Positions 1 through 4,557 of a stretch of 5,761 nucleotides of DNA are shown here, one piece after another. The number at the start of each line of letters is the position of its first letter. The first letter of the stretch is position 1. Source of the DNA: Acidobacteriaceae bacterium (lineage in GTDB: Bacteria; Acidobacteriota; Terriglobia; Terriglobales; Acidobacteriaceae). Both the position numbers and the translations under genes were made by a program. The stretch covers positions 1-5,761 of the forward strand of contig PKYX01000305.1 of assembly GCA_003132825.1 (NCBI GenBank), read 5' to 3'. The notes beneath the pieces are model-generated. The model was not told the origin of the DNA and ran no database searches. It saw nothing but the letters and a program-made list of their open reading frames with translations.

Positions 1-62
1 CTCACTGCGACAGGCCACTAGTGACATCGAACTCTAATAATGAGCGTTAAATATTGTGCCTC

Positions 63-80
63 GATCCGCGTGATCCGTGG
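63..80. repeat. Two-copy tandem motif GATCCGCGT / GATCCGTGG
   Basis: Two adjacent 9-nt units, GATCCGCGT (63-71) and GATCCGTGG (72-80), share seven of nine positions. The tract lies 30 nt before the ACAGAGG tract and has the same short period. It is too short to rule out chance on its own, but the pairing of the two motif types in one gap makes a dispersed intergenic repeat plausible. Confidence 0.4.
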
Positions 81-109
81 TGCGCGGCGAGGAGTTCAAA
101 GGCTTTAAC

Positions 110-136
110 CACAGAGGGCACAGAGGATTACAGAGG
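110..136. repeat. ACAGAGG short tandem repeat, three copies
   Basis: The heptamer ACAGAGG occurs at 111-117, 120-126 and 130-136, that is, with periods of 9 and 10 nt. The first two copies extend to CACAGAGG. The tract follows TTAACC and is purine-rich on the plus strand. From memory, unverified here, similar CACAGAG-type tracts occur scattered in intergenic DNA of several soil and sediment phyla, Acidobacteriota among them. The function is unknown. It is not an insertion-sequence end that I recognise. Confidence 0.6.
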
Positions 137-178
137 AAACCGGCGACTCATAAATGTCGATCTGTTTGACGCACTACA

Positions 179-1270
179 CTAGGTGTTTCTTTCCAGCGCC
201 AGCAGCTTTTTCTTGCGCTCGATGCCCCAGCGATAGCCCGCCAGATCTCCGTTCTCCCGGAGCACGCGGTGACAGGGAATTGCCACGGCCACGGGATTGG
301 TTGCGCAGGCTCTGGCGACCGCACGCGTCGCCGTCGGCTGGCCGATCGCCCGAGCCACCTCGCCGTAGGAGCGAGTGCTTCCGAACGATATGGACTGCAA
401 ATAGCTCCACACCCGGCGCTGGAAAGCAGTGGCCTGGATATCGAGAGGCAATGCGCCATTTAACTTCTGGCCGCGCATTTGGCGCAGCAAGTCTCGCCTC
501 CAGGATCCCATCGCCAGGTCGTCGCGTTTGCGCTGGGCAAAGGGAAACTCGCGTTTGAGCCCGTGCTCGAGTTCCTCGTCCGAGTCAGCAAATTGGATGG
601 TGCAAATACCCCTGTCGGTGGCCGCGATCAGCATGCGTCCCAGTGGAGAATCCGCACAGGTGTAGCGAATGGGCGCGGCAATGGCCCCGCGGCGGTACTT
701 GTCCGGCGTCATCCCGAGTTGTGACGAGGTCCGTTCGTACAGCCGACTGTTCGAACTGTAACCGGCGTCATACATGGCACGGGTCACCGAATGACCGGCT
801 CGCAGGTTGCGCTTGAGCTGGTTCATTCGGCAAGAATCGGCATAGGCGCGGGGAGTGATGCCGAGAACTGCCTTGAATGTCCTTTGCAAGTGGAACGGGC
901 TCTGCTGAAATGCCTTCCCCAAGCGCGCCAGCGTGATGGGTTCATCGAGGTGTTGTTCGAGATAGCGGCAGACGGCCTTCACCATTTCGGTAGGGCCGTG
1001 GCCGCCAATCGCCCGGGGACGGCAGCGCAGGCAGGCGCGATAGCCGGCCCTTTCGGCGTCGTCCGGCAGGCGGAAGAAAGCCACATTCTCCCGGCGCGGG
1101 CGCTTCGCCGGACACGAAGGGCGGCAATACACACCGGTCGAGGAAACGGCGAAGACAAATTTGCCGTCTTGATTCGGGTCGCGATCGACGACCGCCTGCC
1201 AACGGTGGTTTTCGCTACTCTCTGCCATCTGTGGCGCTTCTGTCCTATCGAGTATCGCATTGGCTATCAT
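179..1270 (-). CDS. ada: Bifunctional Ada: methyl-phosphotriester / O6-methylguanine-DNA methyltransferase and transcriptional activator
   Basis: Repairs alkylated DNA in the cytoplasm by irreversible methyl transfer to its own cysteines, and in this family becomes an activator of alkylation-response genes once the N-terminal cysteine is methylated. In the 363-residue product, the Ada zinc domain (about 22-90) has Cys49, Cys53, Cys80 and Cys83, the same spacing (4, 27, 3) as E. coli Cys38/42/69/72; Cys49 is the predicted phosphotriester acceptor. An AraC-type helix-turn-helix domain follows (about 95-195). The methyltransferase domain (about 200-360) has the active site IPCHRV with Cys333, preceded by FQRRVW and SYGEVA. 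The length is close to E. coli Ada (354), so the gene looks complete and functional. Start is uncertain: ATG at 1270 or an in-frame ATG at 1228 (Met15), which sits nearer the conserved domain; neither has a strong ribosome-binding site. It is divergent from the CBM9-like gene. Autoregulation is expected from the family, but no clear Ada box is visible. Confidence 0.97.
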   Translation of the reverse strand: MIANAILDRTEAPQMAESSENHRWQAVVDRDPNQDGKFVFAVSSTGVYCRPSCPAKRPRRENVAFFRLPDDAERAGYRACLRCRPRAIGGHGPTEMVKAVCRYLEQHLDEPITLARLGKAFQQSPFHLQRTFKAVLGITPRAYADSCRMNQLKRNLRAGHSVTRAMYDAGYSSNSRLYERTSSQLGMTPDKYRRGAIAAPIRYTCADSPLGRMLIAATDRGICTIQFADSDEELEHGLKREFPFAQRKRDDLAMGSWRRDLLRQMRGQKLNGALPLDIQATAFQRRVWSYLQSISFGSTRSYGEVARAIGQPTATRAVARACATNPVAVAIPCHRVLRENGDLAGYRWGIERKKKLLALERNT

Positions 1271-1409
1271 GATTCACAGCTTAAGGCCCGAGGGGCGGCG
1301 TGAGCTATCCGGATATTGCGTTCAAACTGTTTTTGTTTTCCTGCCGACCTTTTGGCAAGCAAATTCCTGGTTCTCTCGGCTACCATATTCCTCGTTCCTT
1401 ACGCGCTCT

Positions 1410-2087
1410 ATGACAAAGCCGGATGACACCCCCCTCGATCCCAAGCCATCGAACGAGATCGTCGCCACCCGCGTCCCTCAGGAAATTCGATTAGATGCTG
1501 CGCATCCCGCAGCCGATTGGCGGAGTGCCGGCCCGACTGCATTCTGCTCCGACTGGCGGGGGGAGAACCCCGATCCCGGCCGCGGAACCGAAGTGCGCAT
1601 CCTGTGGTGCCCGGAAAAGTTGTACCTGCGTTTCGAGTGTCGCTTCCGCGAACTCTTCTTATTTGCGGACTCGGAGCCCAACGGGCGGCGTGACCATCTC
1701 TGGGATCGCGATGTGGCGGAAGCGTTCCTGCAGCCCGATCCTTCGCAAGCGGGTCATTACCTGGAATTTGAAATCAGCCCCAACGGAATGTGGATTGATC
1801 TCGACATTTTTCCCGGCGGACGCCGTGATCTCGAGAGCGGACTCGAGCGCTCGGTGATCGTCGACGAGAGAGCCCACACCTGGACGGCTGAGATGGCGAT
1901 TCCCATGCGAGCGCTCACGGCTCGGTTCGATCCGCGAGCGGACTGGCGGGCAAACTTCTATCGGGTCGAAGGACCGAAGGAACCGCGAGCTTATTTGGCT
2001 TGGCAGGCAACCCGAACCGCCCAGCCCAATTTTCATGTGTCGAGCGCGTTTGGCAAACTGCGGTTCGCCGGCCCGGACGGCCGTTGA
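1410..2087 (+). CDS. CBM9-like (carbohydrate-binding module family 9-type) domain protein
   Basis: The 225-residue product is almost entirely one beta-sandwich domain resembling the CBM9 / DOMON-like fold found beside glycoside hydrolases and as standalone proteins. Visible hallmarks are an early W37, the strand LYLRFEC (71-77), WDRDVAEAFLQPD (98-110), YLEFEISPNGMWID (117-130), TWTAEMAIPM (157-166), WRANFYRVE (179-187) and the closing NFHVSSAFGKLRF (207-219). The family is usually tied to sugar or glycan binding, but no ligand can be assigned here and no catalytic residues are seen. The start at 1410 is chosen because conserved sequence begins shortly after it; it lacks an obvious ribosome-binding site. 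The frame stays open to an ATG at 1260, and that 50-codon extension contains a hydrophobic patch (TVFVFLPTFW) but overlaps the divergent ada start, so I consider it non-coding. From 1410 there is no signal peptide, so location is unclear. There is no co-directional partner within 100 nt. Confidence 0.85.
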   Translation: MTKPDDTPLDPKPSNEIVATRVPQEIRLDAAHPAADWRSAGPTAFCSDWRGENPDPGRGTEVRILWCPEKLYLRFECRFRELFLFADSEPNGRRDHLWDRDVAEAFLQPDPSQAGHYLEFEISPNGMWIDLDIFPGGRRDLESGLERSVIVDERAHTWTAEMAIPMRALTARFDPRADWRANFYRVEGPKEPRAYLAWQATRTAQPNFHVSSAFGKLRFAGPDGR

Positions 2088-2099
2088 CGGGCATCCGGG
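2072..2099 (+). terminator. Possible hairpin at the end of the CBM9-like gene
   Basis: CCCGGA (2072-2077) and TCCGGG (2094-2099) form a 6-bp inverted repeat around the stop codon. An alternative pairing, GCCCG (2071-2075) with CGGGC (2088-2092), uses the same region. There is no T-tract after it, so it is a weak terminator candidate and may be chance in GC-rich sequence. Confidence 0.22.
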
Positions 2100-2135
2100 G
2101 TGAAGCCGGTTTGGTTGCGGGTGGACTCAGCAGAA

Positions 2136-2153
2136 GCGTAGATTGGCGTAGAT
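2136..2153. repeat. Two-copy GCGTAGAT direct repeat
   Basis: GCGTAGAT occurs at 2136-2143 and again at 2146-2153, a 10-nt period, in the 115-nt gap between the CBM9-like gene and the exported-protein gene. It overlaps the candidate promoter of the latter. It could be a tandem binding site for a regulator or another example of the short-period intergenic motifs seen at 63-80. Confidence 0.45.
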
Positions 2154-2171
2154 AAGATTAGGTTAAATTAA
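2143..2171 (+). promoter_or_regulatory. Candidate promoter for the exported-protein gene
   Basis: TTGGCG (2143-2148) resembles a -35 element. It is followed by an AT-rich tract in which TAAATT (2164-2169, 15-nt spacing) or AATTAA (2166-2171, 17-nt spacing) could act as the -10. This is the most AT-rich stretch of the gap and lies about 30-60 nt before the start codon. The match is weak and promoter consensus in this phylum is poorly known to me. Confidence 0.3.
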
Positions 2172-2187
2172 GAAACGATTTCCGGCT

Positions 2188-2192
2188 GGAGG
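2188..2192 (+). promoter_or_regulatory. Ribosome-binding site GGAGG
   Basis: GGAGG lies 10 nt before the ATG at 2203. It supports that start, which also gives a textbook signal peptide. Confidence 0.75.
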
Positions 2193-2202
2193 ACAACCCA
2201 TC

Positions 2203-2715
2203 ATGAGGCACCTGGTTCCGAGGTACTCTGCGGTTCTTTTGTTTTGCCTGCTCCCATCCCTTCTCCTGACGGCACAGCAGTTGAAGCCAGGCTTGGTCGA
2301 TGCGGAGAGTCTGAGACGCGTCGTTCCGCCCGCCTATTTCTTCCGAGGACAATCAGCCACGGTGCAACTGCGCAATTCAGCCGGATTCAGTACATCCGAC
2401 GGCAAGCTGGTTCTGGCCGGCCTGGTGGACACGGCTGGCTATGCCAGCGAGGTAGCCGCAAAGTATCAGGGATTTCTCATCACGGAAGTAAAGCTCGAGG
2501 TCGAGGGCACGGAACTGGCTCCCGGCGAGTATGGCTTCGGCTTCTCGAAGGATGGCAAGTTTACGGTGATGGATGTGGGAGCCGACGATTTGTTCACGGT
2601 TTCCGCCCAGGTGGACGAGAAACTGGTTCGTCCCGTGCCGCTGAAGATGGTTGCCGGCGACGATGGATACCGTTTGTACGCCGGCAGAAAATGGGTTCAT
2701 CTGAAGGCCCAGTAG
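2203..2715 (+). CDS. Small exported protein of unknown function
   Basis: I do not recognise a named family. The 170-residue product starts with a clear Sec-type signal peptide: basic MRHLVPR, a hydrophobic core (about 9-22) and a likely signal peptidase I site after Ala24 (LLTA/QQ). The mature part, about 146 residues, has no membrane segment and no cysteine, and reads as alternating strands. Notable segments are YFFRGQSATVQLRNS (45-59), KLVLAGLVDTAGY (68-80), KYQGFLITEVKLEV (87-100), YGFGFSKDGKFTVMDVG (110-126), VRPVPLKM (142-149) and GYRLYAGRKWVHL (155-167). That suggests a compact periplasmic or extracellular beta-rich domain. A strong ribosome-binding site fixes the start. The gene stands alone, converging on the zinc-ribbon gene with an 18-nt gap. 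From memory, unverified, similar proteins occur as conserved hypotheticals in Acidobacteriota. Confidence 0.9.
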   Translation: MRHLVPRYSAVLLFCLLPSLLLTAQQLKPGLVDAESLRRVVPPAYFFRGQSATVQLRNSAGFSTSDGKLVLAGLVDTAGYASEVAAKYQGFLITEVKLEVEGTELAPGEYGFGFSKDGKFTVMDVGADDLFTVSAQVDEKLVRPVPLKMVAGDDGYRLYAGRKWVHLKAQ

Positions 2716-2717
2716 GC

Positions 2718-2749
2718 GACTCTTGATGGCGGGCTAGTCGGTCAGAGTC
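2718..2749. terminator. Possible hairpin between convergent genes
   Basis: GACTCT (2718-2723) and AGAGTC (2744-2749) are inverted copies. The stem can extend by two pairs (GA/TC) with one bulged T, leaving a 15-nt loop. It spans the gap between the two convergent stop codons and runs into the end of the minus-strand gene. No T-tract follows on either strand, so bidirectional termination is only a possibility. Confidence 0.3.
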
Positions 2750-3402
2750 TTCAAAGGCCCGAGAACTACCGAAATTCCGGCGCGGCGGCGTAGTTCGTTA
2801 AGCAGCGCCCGGGCGGCGTTTTGATAGGTCTTGCTCGGGTCCGACGGGTCCGACCATACGGCATCGTAGAGCAGCTGGGACGCTTCCTTCACGTCGATCA
2901 GCAGCGCGGCCTCGGCCAGATCTGCCCGTTCCCGCATGTGTTCGTAACAGCCTTGGCACACCGTCGCCGGCTCGAACCCGCCCCGGTGGTTTTCCTCTAT
3001 ATTGCAACGAAAACTCTCGGATGCATTGATTTGCATCTCCCCGGCCTGGACGTGAGACTTGAATTCCTGCAGGAAGCGCTCGCGCTCTTGCTCGAGGACC
3101 GCGTCGTCAGGAGCCTGCTCGACTTCAGGGCCCAGGCTCGGAAGGGAGCCGATCACCGGGGAAACCCGTTCCGGGCTCTTGCATACCGGGCAGGCAGCAA
3201 GATTCGCGGCGTAATAGGTTCTGCATTTTGCGCACGGCAAACCGTAACCGCGGCGAATCGAGGTGGCCTTTGGGGAAACTACAGGCTCTTCAGCGCTAGA
3301 TCCGTGAGTACTATTATCTTGCTGCGCCCCGCCGGCTGGAGGAAAAATGGTGGGGGCGATGGGCTTTGCGCTCACGACCGGCGTCGATTCTGTAGGATTC
3401 AT
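2734..3402 (-). CDS. Zinc-ribbon protein of unknown function with a second Cys cluster
   Basis: The 222-residue product has no signal peptide or membrane segment, so it is probably cytoplasmic. Residues 1-50 are rich in Pro, Ser and Ala and look disordered. A rubredoxin-like zinc ribbon follows: Cys57-x2-Cys60, ten residues, Cys71-x2-Cys74. After a linker and a charged helix (about 100-120, LEQERERFLQEFKSH) comes a second possible metal site with Cys133, Cys149 and Cys152 (CQGC), to which His139 could contribute. The C-terminal 60 residues are predicted helical (ADLAEAALLIDVKEA, NAARALLNELRRR). Zinc binding is inferred from spacing; no enzyme motif is visible. The ATG at 3402 is supported by AGGAAG 7 nt upstream. 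It lies 228 nt downstream of the TPR gene on the same strand, too far to assume an operon. I cannot name the family; zinc-mediated protein or nucleic-acid contact is possible but unproven. Confidence 0.88.
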   Translation of the reverse strand: MNPTESTPVVSAKPIAPTIFPPAGGAQQDNSTHGSSAEEPVVSPKATSIRRGYGLPCAKCRTYYAANLAACPVCKSPERVSPVIGSLPSLGPEVEQAPDDAVLEQERERFLQEFKSHVQAGEMQINASESFRCNIEENHRGGFEPATVCQGCYEHMRERADLAEAALLIDVKEASQLLYDAVWSDPSDPSKTYQNAARALLNELRRRAGISVVLGPLKTLTD

Positions 3403-3630
3403 ATGGCAGCTTCCTGGCCTTGCACGGTGCCCCTGGGCACTGAACTCCAGTTATTCTAGGACTATAGGCTGGACAGCCGTTAAGTACGACAGTTCAGGTC
3501 CCGAGTACGCCCAAAAGTACTTTGCAGTTTGCCTACCAAACCCCGGGGCTCGAATGGCAAAGATGGCGCCACATTGCAGGGATTTCGCTGATCCAACTGT
3601 ATTTCGCGGTGTCAGACTGAGATGAGACCC
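3403..3630. other. Gap upstream of the zinc-ribbon gene
   Basis: No gene is supported here. The stretch holds an inverted repeat CTGAACT (3440-3446) / AGTTCAG (3491-3497), three AGTAC motifs (3483-3487, 3504-3508, 3516-3520), a small hairpin GTTTG/CAAAC (3527-3541) and the palindrome CCCCGGGG (3541-3548). A weak minus-strand promoter candidate is TTAACG (3483-3478) with TAGAAT (3458-3453) at 19-nt spacing, lying between the arms of the first inverted repeat. Confidence 0.35.
3410..3415 (-). promoter_or_regulatory. Ribosome-binding site AGGAAG
   Basis: On the minus strand AGGAAG lies 7 nt before the ATG at 3402 and supports that start for the zinc-ribbon protein. Confidence 0.65.
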
Positions 3631-3972
3631 TCAGCGTGCCGCTTGGGTGTTGATCAAACGGATCAACTCTTGTTTCCGCACGCCATACAGTTGCTGACCG
3701 GGCGCCATGCGGGCGGCAGTTTCAAGTTCCGCCAACGCCTGGCCGTAGAGGCCCATCGTCATCAGGCAAGCTGCCAGGTCGTAGTGATTCGCCGCCCCAG
3801 GCGCCAGCCGCAAGACCTCCCGAAACTCCTGAGCTGCCTCATCGAACTTCTGGAGCTCGAATAGTGCCATGCCCAAACAGTGATGCGCCAAGGCCGAATC
3901 CGGGCCAAGAGCCTCACGATGGGTAAGGCATGGTCTCGGCAGGCGCCTGGCACAGACGGCTGTTGACGGCAC
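3631..3972 (-). CDS. Short TPR (tetratricopeptide repeat) protein, possibly N-terminally truncated
   Basis: The 113-residue frame holds two good TPR units, about residues 26-59 (AHHCLGMALFELQKFDEA, then LRLAPG) and 60-93 (YDLAACLMTMGLYGQAL, then ARMAPG), followed by a capping helix rich in charged residues (VRKQELIRLI). TPRs form helical scaffolds for protein contacts; no partner can be inferred. The start is GTG at 3972 with AAGAGG only 2 nt upstream, which is poor. The frame is open upstream to a TGA at 4047-4045 but contains no other ATG, GTG or TTG I can find. Residues 8-25 (RRLPRPCLTHREALGPDS) resemble the second helix of a preceding TPR missing residues before the Pro-Asp, so the protein appears to begin mid-repeat. 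There is no signal peptide. It could be a remnant of a longer TPR protein, or a real small protein. It is divergent from tatA. Confidence 0.68.
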   Translation of the reverse strand: MPSTAVCARRLPRPCLTHREALGPDSALAHHCLGMALFELQKFDEAAQEFREVLRLAPGAANHYDLAACLMTMGLYGQALAELETAARMAPGQQLYGVRKQELIRLINTQAAR

Positions 3973-4017
3973 GGCCTCTTGTTCAGTAACGTTAGAGGGT
4001 CTGCTTTGGTAGCGCGT

Positions 4018-4022
4018 GGAGG
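4018..4022 (+). promoter_or_regulatory. Ribosome-binding site GGAGG that sets the tatA start
   Basis: GGAGG lies 5 nt before the ATG at 4028. It overlaps the in-frame GTG at 4016 that would otherwise give a four-residue-longer product, so ATG 4028 is preferred. Confidence 0.8.
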
Positions 4023-4027
4023 TTCCT

Positions 4028-4228
4028 ATGTTTGACGGTCTCTTTCAGCCAATGCACCTGCTCGTGATCTTCTTTATTGCCTTACTGGTGTTCGGCCCCA
4101 AGAAGCTACCCGAACTCGGCAAGGGAATTGGCGAGGGCATTCGCGCCCTGAAAGACGGCATGAGGGATACTCCTGCGGAACAAGCCAAGACCCCGAACCC
4201 AGGCCCGAACCCGGACGTAAAGAGTTAG
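4028..4228 (+). CDS. tatA: Sec-independent (twin-arginine) translocase subunit, TatA/TatE type
   Basis: A 66-residue inner-membrane protein that in its family oligomerises with TatC (and TatB where present) to move folded proteins with twin-arginine signals across the membrane. It shows the standard order: a short N-terminus, one transmembrane helix (about 8-22, HLLVIFFIALLVF), the FGPKKLPELG hinge (22-31), an amphipathic helix (GKGIGEGIRALKDGM, 31-45) and a polar, Pro-rich tail ending NPDVKS. Length and tail fit TatA/E rather than the longer TatB. The start at 4028 is fixed by a well-placed GGAGG. No tatC or tatB is next to it within this window, so it looks like an orphan copy, which is common outside Proteobacteria. 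The gap to the divergent TPR gene is only 55 nt, so the two must share or crowd their promoter region. Downstream there is a 329-nt gap before the RND gene. Confidence 0.95.
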   Translation: MFDGLFQPMHLLVIFFIALLVFGPKKLPELGKGIGEGIRALKDGMRDTPAEQAKTPNPGPNPDVKS

Positions 4229-4273
4229 GCCGGTTTTGGCCCATCGGGTCCGGAAGGCCAGGTATTTTCACCT

Positions 4274-4299
4274 CGCTCCATCCCGACTCTAGTCGAGCG
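4274..4299 (+). terminator. Possible terminator hairpin downstream of tatA
   Basis: AGTCGAGCG (4291-4299) pairs with GACT (4285-4288) and, across a 6-nt bulge, with CGCTC (4274-4278). The structure is followed by TAGTTTATG rather than a true T-tract, and the inner loop is very tight. It is the best hairpin after tatA but only a weak candidate. Confidence 0.25.
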
Positions 4300-4496
4300 T
4301 AGTTTATGGGATATTGGGGCTTCCTGCGATACCAGAGAAGGCCGCTCGGTCCGCACTAAAGTTTCGGTCATGAAAAACCCTTGCATCTCTCATCTAAGTC
4401 TCTGAATCAAATAGCTTACTGACCGTCGTTCGGGATCGCGGGGTTGGCACCTAGCCTCGGGGATAGAGCTTGGGGATGAGCTAAGCTGTTTGTATG

Positions 4497-4529
4497 CACC
4501 ATGCTGGGTTGAGCGCGCGGGCATGGGTG
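4497..4529 (+). promoter_or_regulatory. Inverted repeat in the leader of the RND gene
   Basis: CACCATGC (4497-4504) faces GCATGGGTG (4521-4529), an 8-bp inverted repeat with one extra G in the right arm and a 16-nt GC-rich loop. It ends 28 nt before the RND start codon, where a repressor operator or an mRNA stem-loop could sit. No regulator gene is adjacent in the window. Confidence 0.3.
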
Positions 4530-4548
4530 TCAAAGTGCTGTTCACCCT

Positions 4549-4553
4549 GAGGA
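4549..4553 (+). promoter_or_regulatory. Ribosome-binding site GAGGA of the RND gene
   Basis: GAGG (4549-4552) lies 5 nt before the ATG at 4558 and supports that start, which gives the usual short cytoplasmic N-terminus of RND permeases. Confidence 0.75.
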
Positions 4554-4557
4554 AACT

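Larger units (their letters stand above)
1..178. other. Non-coding region downstream of ada, with short tandem motifs
   Basis: No supportable gene is seen in this stretch on either strand; the minus-strand reading is broken by stops. It contains an 8-bp palindrome CACTAGTG (16-23), a GATCCG tandem pair (63-80) and a triple ACAGAGG tract (111-136), listed separately. It lies 3' of the minus-strand ada gene, so part of it is probably the ada 3' untranslated region, but no hairpin with a T-tract is visible as a terminator. What lies left of the window is unknown. Confidence 0.6.
4229..4557. other. Gap between tatA and the RND permease gene
   Basis: No gene of normal size is supported on either strand. 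Just after tatA are weak hairpins: GGCC (4228-4231) / GGCC (4238-4241), and the structure at 4274-4299. The RND-proximal part holds a TTGGCA hexamer (4444-4449) without a good -10 partner, an inverted repeat (4497-4529) and a tiny 18-codon frame (4494-4550), described separately. A long minus-strand open frame from 4860 back to 4390 is antisense to the RND coding region and I regard it as spurious. Confidence 0.5.

Noticed and set aside
16..23. Palindrome CACTAGTG as an operator or attachment site
   Set aside because: An isolated 8-bp palindrome near the window edge, with no second copy or associated gene.
791..1303. 170-codon plus-strand open frame opposite ada
   Set aside because: It is antisense to the Ada zinc and AraC-type domains, which are clearly real; no domain is visible in the antisense product.
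2821..3459. 212-codon plus-strand open frame opposite the zinc-ribbon gene
   Set aside because: The minus-strand frame has a good ribosome-binding site and an ordered CxxC ribbon; the plus-strand product has neither a domain nor a ribosome-binding site.
3541..3548. CCCCGGGG palindrome as a terminator for the TPR gene
   Set aside because: It has no loop and no T-tract and lies about 80 nt past the stop codon, so it is not a plausible intrinsic terminator.
4370..4405. 11-codon frame MKNPCISHLSL as a leader peptide
   Set aside because: It has no ribosome-binding site and lies 150 nt from the next gene; frames this short arise readily by chance.
4445..4466. Possible sigma-54 promoter before the RND gene (TGGCAC at 4445-4450)
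   Set aside because: The -24-like TGGCAC is present, but the expected TTGC at the -12 position is absent (the sequence there is CTCGG).
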